From Micromonospora sp. LH3U1 (lineage in GTDB: Bacteria; Actinomycetota; Actinomycetes; Mycobacteriales; Micromonosporaceae): DNA of 64,000 nt. A program made the position numbers and the translations under genes. Location of the stretch: contig NZ_CP116936.1 of assembly GCF_028475105.1 (NCBI RefSeq), forward strand, positions 6,509,501-6,573,500, read 5' to 3'. Every line of letters starts with the position of its first letter. Within the stretch, counting starts at the first letter, position 1. This document shows positions 34,307-42,415 of this stretch, piece after piece. Under the pieces are notes generated by a model. It searched no databases and was not told where the DNA came from. It was given only the letters and a program-made list of their open reading frames with translations.

Positions 34307-35041
34307 CTACTCGGCCGTCGGGCTGGTCCGCTTGGTGGCCCGGGGAAGCTTCGCCGACGGGCTCGCGGCCGGCTTGGGAGCCTTCGGCGCACGGGCGGCC
34401 TTCTTGACGGCGGCCGGCTTGGCCTCGGCGATCTCGGCCACGTCGGCCGGGGTCGGGATGTCGGCCGGGGTCGACACGTCGGCCACGGTCAAGGTGGTGG
34501 CGACGGCCGGAGCGGTGGCCGGCGTCACGGCCTGGGTCGCCTCGATGTCGGCGTTGACCGTCTCGGCGGCCTCCAGCACACCGGCGCCGACGACCCGCTC
34601 ACCGCGGGCGACCAGCGCACCGTAGGCGGCGAACGCCCGCTCCTGGGCGGCCTGGGCGCCCGCGACCACCAGGGCGGCGTTGCGGGTCGCGGCGGCGCGC
34701 AGCTTGTCGGGGTCGGCAACCTCGCGCAGCTTGGCCAGGTCGGCAGCCTCGCGCAGCTTGTTCAGGTCGGCCGAGTCGCGCAGCTTGGCCAGGTCCAGCT
34801 CGGCCTGTGCCCGGCCGCGCAGGGTGCCGGCGGTCTCGTTCACGGTACGCAGCGTCTCGGTGGCCTTCTGGCGCAGCTCGAAGCCGGTCAGCACGGCCCG
34901 ACCACCCAGGTCGGCGACGACCCGGGTGCCGAGGACGCCGACCACGGCCGGCAGCTTGCGCAACTGCTCGAGGGCCAATTCACCCGCGCCAGCGGCGGCG
35001 TAGATCGGGGCGGGGATGCGGTTGGTCTTCGGCTCGCTCAT
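34307..35041 (-). CDS. HbhA-like (heparin-binding hemagglutinin family) protein
   Basis: A 244-aa protein. The N-terminal half is helical and leads into four tandem nonapeptides of pattern D-L/P-x-K-L-R-x-x-A (residues about 82-117), likely a coiled coil. The last 40 residues are Lys/Ala/Pro-rich (KPAAVKKAARAPKAPKP), matching the basic tail of mycobacterial HbhA (Rv0475). In mycobacteria that tail binds glycosaminoglycans, but in a soil actinomycete a membrane- or nucleoid-linked role is equally possible. Its ATG overlaps the stop of the XRE regulator gene. Confidence 0.78.
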   Translation of the reverse strand: MSEPKTNRIPAPIYAAAGAGELALEQLRKLPAVVGVLGTRVVADLGGRAVLTGFELRQKATETLRTVNETAGTLRGRAQAELDLAKLRDSADLNKLREAADLAKLREVADPDKLRAAATRNAALVVAGAQAAQERAFAAYGALVARGERVVGAGVLEAAETVNADIEATQAVTPATAPAVATTLTVADVSTPADIPTPADVAEIAEAKPAAVKKAARAPKAPKPAASPSAKLPRATKRTSPTAE

Positions 35042-35685
35042 GACGTCTCCTCTTCGGCCGCCTCGGCGGCCTTCCGGACCGCCGGACCGGCGGCCTTCTT
35101 TTCGGGGGTGTTGGTGCTGCTCGGGGCGGGGGCGGCGCCCGCCTCGGTGACGGCGACCGACTCGAGCACGGCCTCGGTGGGGGTGCCGCCTGCGGTGGTG
35201 GGGCCGGTGGCGGCCAGGTTGGCCACGTCGGCGGGCTGGTCGGCGACGTCGGTCGGGGTGGTGGCCCCGGCCGTGCCGCTGCCCTCGTCGGCCTGGGCTT
35301 TGGTCGCGCCGCTGTCGTCGGCGGCGGCCTGGGCCTCGGCGAGCCGGGTGTTCTCCCGGCGGAATGTCTCGTAGATCTGGCTGAGCGACTGCTTCTGGGC
35401 CATCGTCAGGTCGGCGTCCACGGCGATGGCGGCGAGCACACCGTGGCCTTCCTTGTCGTCGAGCAGCCCGGCGCGTAGGTACATCGCGGGAGTGGAGACC
35501 CGCAGCGCGCTCGCCAGTTGCTGGAGCACCTCGGCGCTGGGCTTGCGCAGGCCGCGCTCGATCTGACTGAGGTACGGGTTGCTGACCCCCGCCTGCTCGG
35601 CGAGCTGCCTCAGCGAGATCTTGGCGTTGCGCCGCAGATCGCGGATGAACCCGCCGACGTCGGGAAGGTCCTTGGGTGTGGCCAT
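35038..35685 (-). CDS. XRE-family regulator with low-complexity tail (Rv0474-like)
   Basis: A 215-aa protein. The N-terminal HTH_3 (FIRDLRRNAKISLRQLAEQAGVSNPYLSQIERGLRKPS) occupies residues 12-70, followed by a helical segment and an Ala/Thr/Pro-rich tail from about residue 130. ATG 35685 is 7 nt after TAGCGT (leaderless). It is translationally coupled to the HbhA-like gene, as I recall for Rv0474-Rv0475, so it probably controls that pair. Confidence 0.87.
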   Translation of the reverse strand: MATPKDLPDVGGFIRDLRRNAKISLRQLAEQAGVSNPYLSQIERGLRKPSAEVLQQLASALRVSTPAMYLRAGLLDDKEGHGVLAAIAVDADLTMAQKQSLSQIYETFRRENTRLAEAQAAADDSGATKAQADEGSGTAGATTPTDVADQPADVANLAATGPTTAGGTPTEAVLESVAVTEAGAAPAPSSTNTPEKKAAGPAVRKAAEAAEEETS

Positions 35686-35797
35686 GACAGCGACGCTAAT
35701 CGTCCGCGCTAGCTCTTGCAAGCAAAACGCTAGCCATAGTTAGCAAGGTCTCAGCATCCCGTTTGCGCGCCGCTCGTCCGATCCGTACGGTCCGTCC

Positions 35798-36594
35798 GTG
35801 CACAAGATCACAGTCAATGGAGCAAGCATCGCGTACGACGAGGCGGGCACCGGTTCGCCCGTCGTTCTGCTGCACGCCGGCATCGCCGACCGGCGGATGT
35901 GGCGGGGCCAGCTGTCCGCGCTCGCCGCCCGGCACCGGGTGATCGTTCCGGACCTGCGCGGCTACGGCGACTCGGAGCTGCCCCGACCCCGTTCTCGCAC
36001 CATGACGATGTGGCCGGACTGCTGGACGCGCTCGACCTGCCCCGGGCCGCCCTGGTCGGCTGCTCCTTCGGTGGGTCGGTCGCCATCGACACCGCGCTGG
36101 CCCACCCCGACCGGGTGAGCGCCCTCGCGCTGTTCGACACGGCGGTCTCCGGCAACGAGTGGTCCGACGAGGCGAATGACCTCTGGGACGAGCTGGTCGG
36201 AGAGGTCGACCCCGACGACTTCGTCGCCGGCGCATCCGGCGAGGTGCGGTTCTGGGTGGTCGGCCCGGGCCGTCAACCGGAGGACGTCGACCCCGAGCTG
36301 CTCGCGTTCGCGCAGGAGATGGACCAGCGTGCGCTCGCCGCCGAGCTGGCACTCGGCGCGGTCGAGGTGGGAGAGCTGACGCCGCCAGCGATCGACCGTC
36401 TCGGTGAGCTGAAGGTGCCCGTCCTGGTCACCGCCGGGGCCGTGGACGTGCCGGACATCAGCCGGCTCGCCGACCGGATCGCCGCCGAGGTTCCCGGCGC
36501 GGTACGAATGCCCGACGTGCCGAATGCCGCGCACCTGCTGCCACTGGAGCGCCCGGAGCCCGTCAACGCCGCCCTGCTCGACTTCCTGAGCTGA
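35798..36594 (+). pseudogene. alpha/beta hydrolase gene with a -1 frameshift
   Basis: The first frame (GTG 35798, 6 nt after TACGGT) encodes GTGSPVVLLHAGIADRRMW and VIVPDLRGYGDSELP. The second frame carries PFSHHDDVAGLLDALDL, the nucleophile elbow VGCSFGGSVA, and a normal C-terminus with NAAHLLPLERPEPV (catalytic His). Adding one C to the CCCC run at 35981-35984 fuses them into one full-length hydrolase of about 265 residues. Either a fresh inactivation or a sequencing error; the coding quality on both sides is intact. Confidence 0.82.
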
Positions 36595-36634
36595 ACGCGC
36601 GGCACCGGTTCCACGGCGCCCGGCGGCAGGGCGC

Positions 36635-37594
36635 TCACCAGAGCGGGCGGACCGCGCCGACGGGAACGGCACCGCCGAAGAGCGGCACCTCGGCGTACTC
36701 GGTCAGCACCGGAGCGTCCACGCCGAGCCGGCGCAGCGCCGAGACGAGCACCGGCATCCTGGCACGGTCGGCGCCGTCATCGATCTTCAGAGCGACGGCG
36801 CCGATGCCCGGCAGCGCCACCGCGATCACGCCCTCGGCGCCGACCTTGGCCAGCAGGCCCGGGACACCGCGCATCAGCCGGGTGTCGTCGGCCTGGGTGC
36901 CACCGACGATCTCCGGGTGGGCGCGCATGGCGTCGGCCACCGTACGCGGCACCGATCCGGGTTCGGCGTCGACCAGCCGGAGGTACGCCCCGGCCAGACC
37001 GGTCAGCGACACCGCGAGCACCGGGGCACCGCAGCCGTCCACGCCCACCGCCGCCGCCTGCTCGCCGGTGAACTCCTCGATGGCCGCCCGCAACCGCTGC
37101 TGAAGCGGGTGCTCCGGCCGCCAGTAGCCGTCCAACGGCCAGCCAGCGGCCTCGCAGGTCAGCAGCATCCCGCTGTGCTTGCCGGAGCAGTTCATCTGCA
37201 CTCTGGTGGGGCCGCCACCGGCGCGCAGCACCGCCTCCCGGGCCGCAGCGCCCACCGGCAGGTCGGGCGGGCAGTGCAGCGCCGATGCGTCCAGCCCGGC
37301 GCGCTCCAGCAACGCACCGACCCGGGCCAGGTGGAACTCCTCACCCGCGTGACTCGCCGACACCAGCGCCACGTCGGCCGGGTCGGTCAACGTCAGGCCG
37401 GCGCGGAGCATCCCGATCGCCTGCATCGGCTTGCTGGCCGAACGGGGGAAGACCGGCGACGTCACGTCCCCGGCGGACGCCACCGGCAGACCGGCGGCGT
37501 CCAGCACCACCACCGAGCCGCGGTGCGCACCCTCCACGAACCCGGACCGGACCACCTCGGCGAGCGGCGCGCCGCCCTCGTACGTCTTCGTCAC
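36635..37594 (-). CDS. L-asparaginase II (AnsA, Rhizobium-type family)
   Basis: A 319-aa protein of the asparaginase II family (PF06089), distinct from the E. coli types. Family motifs are FPRSASKPMQAIGML, VSASHAGEEFHL, MNCSGKHSGMLLTCEAAGW and GVDGCGAPVLAVSL. It should convert asparagine to aspartate and ammonia. GTG 37594 is 7 nt after TACCGT, so it is probably leaderless. It is convergent with the hydrolase gene and not obviously part of an operon. Confidence 0.88.
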   Translation of the reverse strand: MTKTYEGGAPLAEVVRSGFVEGAHRGSVVVLDAAGLPVASAGDVTSPVFPRSASKPMQAIGMLRAGLTLTDPADVALVSASHAGEEFHLARVGALLERAGLDASALHCPPDLPVGAAAREAVLRAGGGPTRVQMNCSGKHSGMLLTCEAAGWPLDGYWRPEHPLQQRLRAAIEEFTGEQAAAVGVDGCGAPVLAVSLTGLAGAYLRLVDAEPGSVPRTVADAMRAHPEIVGGTQADDTRLMRGVPGLLAKVGAEGVIAVALPGIGAVALKIDDGADRARMPVLVSALRRLGVDAPVLTEYAEVPLFGGAVPVGAVRPLW

Positions 37595-37688
37595 GCGCTG
37601 GACGGTACCGACGGTCCCGGGGTGCGTGGCGGCGGGGTGACCAGGACGTCCACCGCCCGGGTGACAGGGGTGCCGGACAGGCTCGGCC

Positions 37689-38516
37689 TTACAACCCGAG
37701 TAGCGCGCGGGCCTCGGCGGTGGTGAGCGGCGGGCGCTGGGCGAGCTGCGCGAAGCCGACCGCGCGGGCGACCAACTGCATGTTGGACTCCACCGGGCGG
37801 CCCTTCGCGTACGTCACGGTGTCCTCCATGCCGACCCGCAGGTGGCCGCCCGTCGACAGCGAGGCAAGCAGCACCGGGATCGTGCTGCGGCCAACGCCGG
37901 TGGCCGAGAAGGTGGTGCCCTCGGGCAGGTCCCGCAGCATCCGGTGGGCCGCGACAAGCGTCTCGGTGTTGCCCGGCATCCCGCCCGGCACACCCATCAC
38001 GAAGTCGACATGCACGTGCCCCCCGGCCGGCAGCCCGTACTTGCCGAGCAACCGCTGCAACGCGGACAGGTGGCCGAGGTCGAAGATCTCGTACTCCGGC
38101 ACGATCCCGCGTTCCTGCATCCGGGTGTGCAGGTCGACGATGAACTCCCAGCGGTTGAGGAAGACGTCGTCGCCGAAGTTGACCGTACCCATGGTGCAGG
38201 ACGCCATGTCCGGCCTGGCGTCGAGCACGGCGAGTCGGGCGGCCTCCGGGTCGGTCACCGCGCCGCCGGAGGAGAGCTGCACGATCAGGTCGGTGCTCTC
38301 CCGCAGCGCGGCCACCGTGTCGGCCAGACGCACCGGGTCGAGGGTCGGCCGCGCCGCATCGTCGCGGATGTGGACGTGGATCACGGCAGCGCCGAGTGCC
38401 TCGCACTCCTTGGCGGTGAGCAGCAGCTCGTCGAGGGTCACCGGCAGCGCCGGCACCTCCGCCTTGGCCGACTCCGCGCCGGTCGGGGCAACCGTGATCA
38501 ACGTTCCTGTCGTCAT
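37689..38516 (-). CDS. beta-keto acid cleavage enzyme (BKACE, DUF849)
   Basis: A 275-aa TIM-barrel enzyme of the 3-keto-5-aminohexanoate cleavage family. Zn ligands are expected in VIHVHIRD and HVHVDFVMG; LSSGGAVT and NFGDDVFLN are also family-typical. These enzymes condense a beta-keto acid with acetyl-CoA; the particular keto acid here is unknown and no lysine-fermentation partners are nearby. ATG 38516 follows TAGGAT by 7 nt. Confidence 0.87.
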   Translation of the reverse strand: MTTGTLITVAPTGAESAKAEVPALPVTLDELLLTAKECEALGAAVIHVHIRDDAARPTLDPVRLADTVAALRESTDLIVQLSSGGAVTDPEAARLAVLDARPDMASCTMGTVNFGDDVFLNRWEFIVDLHTRMQERGIVPEYEIFDLGHLSALQRLLGKYGLPAGGHVHVDFVMGVPGGMPGNTETLVAAHRMLRDLPEGTTFSATGVGRSTIPVLLASLSTGGHLRVGMEDTVTYAKGRPVESNMQLVARAVGFAQLAQRPPLTTAEARALLGL

Positions 38517-38539
38517 GCCGGCGATCCTAGACGGCCCGC

Positions 38540-39652
38540 TCAGGACGGGTCGATCGCCGCCGCGGTCTCGCCGATCCGCAGCGCGGCATCGTCCGCGACG
38601 TTCCGCTTCAACACCGCGAGGGCGACCTGGCCCAACTCGTGGTGCAGCACGGCGGTGCCGACGAAGCCAACCGCCCGGCCGTCGAGGGTCACCGGCGTAC
38701 CGGCGGCCGGCGGCTGGTCGGTGGTCACCCCGTCCAGGTGCAGCAGTACGAGGCGACGCGGCGGCCGGCCCATGTTGTGCACCCGGGCCACCGTCTCCTG
38801 GCCCCGGTAGCAACCCTTGTCCAGATGCACCGCCGGGGCGATCAGGTCGACCTCCGCCGGAATGGTCCGGTGGTCGGTGTCCACCCCGACCCGGGGTTGC
38901 CGGGCGGCCACCCGGATCGCCTCGTACGCCCAGAGCCCCGCGAGCGGCACGCCGGCGCCACGCAGTTCCGCCACCACCTGGTCCATCGCCGACCGGGGCA
39001 CCAGCAGGTCCACCCCGAGCGGGCCGCGTCGGGCCCAGCCGCCGGTCGGCAGCGGCCGGACGTCGTACCGGACGCTCGCCCGGGGTGGCACGACACCGTG
39101 GGGGAACTTCGGACCCGGCACCGGGAGCAGGTCCGGCGCGGCCAGCCCGGTCACGCCGAGCGTGCCCAGCGCCTCCGTCGCCGCCGGCCCGACCAGCGAC
39201 AGCAGCGCCCGCTCGGCGGTCGCGTCGCGCGGGTCGACCTTGCTGAAGAACCGCATCTTCTCCAGGTAGGCCAGTAGACCTTCGGTGGCCCCCGGCTCGG
39301 TGTCCAGCCAGGTGGTCTCGCCGTCCTCCGCGACCAGGGCGTGCTGCTCGACGTGGCCGTGCGGGGACAGCACCAGCAGTTCGGTGCCCTCACCGGCGGC
39401 CAGCGTGGTCAGGTGCTGTGAGGTGACCGTGTGCAGCCAACCGGCCCGCTCTTCCCCGGGCACCGCGATGACCCCTCGGTGCGACCGGTCGACCAGGCCG
39501 ACCTCGGTGTCGAGGGTGCGCTGCTCGCGCAGCGGGTCGCCGTAGTGCGCGGCCACCCCCCGCACCCCGGCCGCGACGTGCGCCGGATCCGGCTGGTCGC
39601 GGCTGGCCTCGTCGATGCTCTCGACGGCCACCGCACCCGCGATGTCGATCAT
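38540..39652 (-). CDS. ygfZ: YgfZ/GcvT-like folate-binding protein
   Basis: A 370-aa tetrahydrofolate-binding protein that supports Fe-S cluster enzymes. The diagnostic YgfZ signature is present as DKGCYRGQETVAR, with the conserved Cys. The N-terminal domain includes GLVDRSHRGVIAVPGEER and the central WAYEAIRVAARQPR. Its ATG overlaps the stop of the Fur-family gene (ATGA), linking an iron or zinc regulator with Fe-S maintenance. As I recall, the counterpart in M. tuberculosis (Rv0811c) likewise neighbours pabC and nitrobindin. Confidence 0.88.
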   Translation of the reverse strand: MIDIAGAVAVESIDEASRDQPDPAHVAAGVRGVAAHYGDPLREQRTLDTEVGLVDRSHRGVIAVPGEERAGWLHTVTSQHLTTLAAGEGTELLVLSPHGHVEQHALVAEDGETTWLDTEPGATEGLLAYLEKMRFFSKVDPRDATAERALLSLVGPAATEALGTLGVTGLAAPDLLPVPGPKFPHGVVPPRASVRYDVRPLPTGGWARRGPLGVDLLVPRSAMDQVVAELRGAGVPLAGLWAYEAIRVAARQPRVGVDTDHRTIPAEVDLIAPAVHLDKGCYRGQETVARVHNMGRPPRRLVLLHLDGVTTDQPPAAGTPVTLDGRAVGFVGTAVLHHELGQVALAVLKRNVADDAALRIGETAAAIDPS

Positions 39653-40077
39653 TTGTCGTCCCCGTTCTCGCAGCGTACGCAGACGCCGAAGAGTGACACG
39701 TGCCCGATATCCACCAGGAACCCCCGCTGCGCGGCCAACTGGTCGGCGAGCGGACGGAGCAGCTCGGGATCGATCTCGTCGATCGCGCCGCACTCCCGGC
39801 AGACCAGGTGGACGTGTTGGTGCTCACCGGCGGCGTGATAGGTCGGTGATCCGTGCGACAGGTGTGTGTGGGTGACCAGGCCGAGCCGTTCCAGCAGCTC
39901 AAGCGTGCGATAGATGGTGGTGATGTTGACGCCGGCGGCGACCTCCCGGACGGCGGTGTGCACCTGCTCCGGGCTGGCGTGCCCCAGATCGAGCACCGCC
40001 TGGAGGACGAGCTGCCGCTGGGCCGTCAGCCGCAGCCCACGGGCCCGCAGCATTTCCGCGAGGGAGGATTCGGACAC
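39649..40077 (-). CDS. Fur-family metalloregulator
   Basis: A 142-aa repressor. The winged helix (LTAQRQLVLQAVLDLGHASPEQVH, then ITTIYRTLELLERLGLV) precedes the dimerisation domain with HQHVHLVCRECGAIDEI and a second CVRC pair, giving the structural zinc site. Whether the sensor metal is iron, zinc or another cannot be decided. GTG 40077 is 6 nt after TATGAT, an almost ideal -10, so it is leaderless. It is divergent from pabC. Confidence 0.88.
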   Translation of the reverse strand: MSESSLAEMLRARGLRLTAQRQLVLQAVLDLGHASPEQVHTAVREVAAGVNITTIYRTLELLERLGLVTHTHLSHGSPTYHAAGEHQHVHLVCRECGAIDEIDPELLRPLADQLAAQRGFLVDIGHVSLFGVCVRCENGDDK

Positions 40078-40146
40078 CGTCCGATCATAGTTCGGCCACC
40101 ATGCCAGTCCCCGCACCGCGACCGACCGCCGCTAGGCTCGACGGTC

Positions 40147-41025
40147 ATGGTGATGTCGTCCGTCGGGAAGGTCGCGGCCGACCCGACCGCGCGGATCGTC
40201 GTTCTCGGGCGCGGCCCGGTGCCGGTCGGCGACCCCGTGCTCCGCGGCGACGACCTCGGCGTACTCCGCGGCGACGGCCTCTTCGAGACCATGCACCTGC
40301 GTCAGGGCCGACCGTGGCTACGCGACGAACACCTGGCCCGCCTGGTCGCGGCGGCCACCGCCGTCGACCTGGCCCTGCCTCCCACCGCCGCGCTGATCGA
40401 CCTGCTCGACGAGGTACGCGCAGGCTGGCCAGCGCAGGTGGAAGGGGCACTTCGGCTGGTCTGCACGCGCGGCCCGGAGATCGGCGGCCCGCCGACGGTC
40501 TACGCCACGCTGGCCGAGGTGCCGGCGTCGTCCCGGGTGGCCCGGCGGAACGGGATCAGCGTGGCCACCCTGCCGCTGGGCGTGCCCGCCGACGCCCGCA
40601 ACGGGCTGAGCTGGCTGCCGGCCGGGATCAAATCCACGTCGTACGCGGTCAACACCGCCGCCCGCCGCTGGGCCGACCGGGCCGGGGTGGACGACGTGCT
40701 CTGGATCTCCTCCGACGGGTACGCGCTGGAGGGCCCCACGGCCAACGTGGTGTGGCTCACCGGCGGCACGCTCTGCACGGTGCCCGCCGCCACCACCGGG
40801 ATCCTCGCCGGCACGACCGTGGCCTGGCTGCTCGACCACGCCGACGAGTTGGGCCTGGGCGCTGCCGAGCGGATGGTCACCCCGGCCGAACTGCACGCGG
40901 CGGACGGCGTGTGGTTCACCTCGTCGGTACGCGGGGCCGCCGAGGTCCACACGCTGGACGGGGTGCGTCGGGCCAACTGCCCGCGCACCCCCGCCCTGCA
41001 AGCCCTGCTGGGTTTCCCCGTCTAG
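40147..41025 (+). CDS. pabC: aminodeoxychorismate lyase (aminotransferase class IV)
   Basis: A 292-aa PLP enzyme that converts aminodeoxychorismate to p-aminobenzoate for folate synthesis. The PLP lysine lies in LPAGIKSTSYAVN, with GDGLFETMHLRQGRPWLRDEH near the N-terminus and LEGPTANVVWL as the cofactor loop. Some class IV paralogues are amino acid transaminases, so the exact reaction is family inference. Folate supply fits the neighbouring folate-binding YgfZ. The stop lies one base from the opposing nitrobindin stop. Confidence 0.83.
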   Translation: MVMSSVGKVAADPTARIVVLGRGPVPVGDPVLRGDDLGVLRGDGLFETMHLRQGRPWLRDEHLARLVAAATAVDLALPPTAALIDLLDEVRAGWPAQVEGALRLVCTRGPEIGGPPTVYATLAEVPASSRVARRNGISVATLPLGVPADARNGLSWLPAGIKSTSYAVNTAARRWADRAGVDDVLWISSDGYALEGPTANVVWLTGGTLCTVPAATTGILAGTTVAWLLDHADELGLGAAERMVTPAELHAADGVWFTSSVRGAAEVHTLDGVRRANCPRTPALQALLGFPV

Positions 41026-41026
41026 A

Positions 41027-41614
41027 TCAGCCGCCGACCCGGACGAGCCGGGCGGAGAGGTGCGGGCTGAGCCCGTGCCCCATGGCGGCCATCTCCTGGG
41101 CGTAGAGCAGTGCACCCTCGACGATGCCGTAGAGCCGCTTCCCGCCGGTGACCTCCTTGGCGGTCGGGGTCCGGATCACCGCGTCGGTGGCGAACTCGAT
41201 CTGGGTACCGGTGCGCTTGCCGAGGTGCAGCTCCATCACCCCCGTCGGGGTGGTCAGCAGCACCTCCAGCTCATCGGTCGCCCGTCCATCCACCAGCACC
41301 GGCCGCCACCAGCCGGCCTCACGACCGGCCGGGCGGACCGGCTTGCTCTGCTCGTCGAGGATCCAGGCACGGGACTCGTAGTGCAGGAACGGCCGGCCGT
41401 CGTGGCTGATCCGGATCTCCTGCGCGTAGTCGAAGTCCTCGATGGTGGGGAAGCCGCCCTTGCCCCGGCCGCGCCACAGGCCGACGTAGGGCAGCAGGCC
41501 ATCCAGCGCGGGATGCAGTTTCGGCCCGACCCGCAGGTCGTGACTCTCCTCGAACGGGTATTCCTCGACCGGCGGCGCGTTCAACCACGGCGGCTGCAGC
41601 GGGTTCTCGCTCAC
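41027..41614 (-). CDS. nitrobindin / FABP-like heme-binding protein (peroxynitrite isomerase family)
   Basis: A 195-aa beta-barrel protein of the nitrobindin family (Rv0813c-like). The entry motif GLWRGRGKGGFPTI and the C-terminal heme-ligand region MAAMGHGLSPHLSARLVRV are present. Members bind ferric heme and can isomerise peroxynitrite to nitrate. GTG 41614 follows GAAGG at 7-nt spacing. Its ribosome site and first codons are part of the 59-bp tandem array immediately upstream, so translation may be coupled to a chain of short ORFs. Confidence 0.87.
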   Translation of the reverse strand: MSENPLQPPWLNAPPVEEYPFEESHDLRVGPKLHPALDGLLPYVGLWRGRGKGGFPTIEDFDYAQEIRISHDGRPFLHYESRAWILDEQSKPVRPAGREAGWWRPVLVDGRATDELEVLLTTPTGVMELHLGKRTGTQIEFATDAVIRTPTAKEVTGGKRLYGIVEGALLYAQEMAAMGHGLSPHLSARLVRVGG

Positions 41615-41850
41615 CCTGCCACCTTCGTTCGCGACTGCGGGGCTCGCAAGCCCGGCTCACTCCTCGCGCTCACCCTGCCACCTTCGTTCGCGACTGCGGG
41701 GCTCGCAAGCCCGGCTCACTCCTCGCGCTCACCCTGCCACCTTCGTTCGCGACTGCGGGGCTCGCAAGCCCGGCTCACTCCTCGCGCTCACCCTGCCACC
41801 TTCGTTCGCGACTGCGGGGCTCGCAAGCCCGGCTCACTCCTCGCGCTCAC
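41611..41850 (-). repeat. 59-bp tandem array, four copies, encoding a chain of overlapping mini-ORFs
   Basis: Four essentially identical 59-bp units lie between a 34-aa ORF and nitrobindin. Read on the minus strand, each unit starts GTG-AGC-GCG-AGG and encodes a 20-residue peptide (VSARSEPGLR then APQSRTKVAG) whose TGA overlaps the GTG of the next unit (GTGA). Starts fall at 41850, 41791, 41732 and 41673, and the series ends at the nitrobindin GTG at 41614. Each unit ends with an AAGGTGGCAGG ribosome site. The 34-aa ORF stop overlaps the first start in the same way. Confidence 0.88.
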
Positions 41851-41951
41851 CAACGTCCTCTCGAAATGCGTACGGCAAGGTAGACGAGGCCACCGGCGAG
41901 CCCGCCCAGGCCGGCGACCAGCAGGCTGACAAACCCGATCTCGGTAACCAT
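41847..41951 (-). CDS. 34-aa predicted membrane peptide, leaderless
   Basis: A small ORF (MVTEIGFVSLLVAGLGG, continuing LAGGLVYLAVRISRGRW) with one membrane helix and a basic C-terminus. ATG 41951 is 7 nt after a TAGGAT hexamer, like other leaderless genes here; ATG 41960 lies inside that hexamer and is unlikely. Its TGA overlaps the first GTG of the tandem array, so it heads the transcript leading to nitrobindin. No family recognised. Confidence 0.55.
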   Translation of the reverse strand: MVTEIGFVSLLVAGLGGLAGGLVYLAVRISRGRW

Positions 41952-41958
41952 CCCGGCC

Positions 41959-41968
41959 ATCCTATGCT
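41959..41968. promoter_or_regulatory. overlapping divergent -10 hexamers
   Basis: TAGGAT on the minus strand (41964-41959) and TATGCT on the plus strand (41963-41968) share two base pairs. Each lies 7 nt from a start codon (41951 minus, 41976 plus), so two leaderless transcripts would start only about 25 bp apart and their polymerases would compete. Confidence 0.6.
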
Positions 41969-41975
41969 GGGCCTC

Positions 41976-42338
41976 ATGGCCCGCAATCTCGTCGTCAAGG
42001 CCACCGCGGGGGCGGATGCCCCGGAGCGGTGCGCGCAGGCATTCACGGTCGCCGCGACGGCGGTCGCGGCCGGGGTGGACGTGTCGCTCTGGCTGACCGG
42101 TGAGTCGACCTGGTTCGCCCTGCCCGGTCGCGCCCAGCAGTTCGAGCTGCCGCACTCCGCTCCGCTGGCCGAGTTGCTGCACGTCATCCTCACCAGTGGC
42201 CGGGTGACCGCCTGCACCCAGTGCGCGGCCCGACGGGAGATCGGCCCGGACGACGTACTGCCCGGGGTCCGGATCGCGGGTGCCGCGGTCTTCGTCGAGG
42301 AGTCGTTGGCCGAAGGCGCGCAGGCACTGGTCTACTGA
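41976..42338 (+). CDS. DsrE/DsrF-like sulfur-relay family protein
   Basis: A 120-aa protein with the DsrE alpha/beta fold pattern: NLVVKATAGADAPERCAQAFTVA at the N-terminus, VSLWLTGEST, and ILTSGRVTACTQCAARREI carrying a C-x2-C pair where DsrE proteins keep the sulfur-carrying cysteine. ATG 41976 lies 7 nt after TATGCT (leaderless). A persulfide relay role is family inference; the sulfurtransferase operon is 5 kb away. Confidence 0.75.
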   Translation: MARNLVVKATAGADAPERCAQAFTVAATAVAAGVDVSLWLTGESTWFALPGRAQQFELPHSAPLAELLHVILTSGRVTACTQCAARREIGPDDVLPGVRIAGAAVFVEESLAEGAQALVY

Positions 42339-42415
42339 CCGCCGCCGCGGCGGATCCATCCGAGTGGAGTGCCGATACCGACCCGACATCTCGGACGGCT
42401 GCCTACGATTCGGAT

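Noticed and set aside
41611..41850. CRISPR-like array
   Set aside because: The 59-bp units are directly tandem with no variable spacers and no cas genes nearby.
41060..41929. plus-strand frame with RDCGARKPGSLLALT repeats
   Set aside because: The repeats are the translation of the 59-bp array on the opposite strand and the rest is antisense to nitrobindin.
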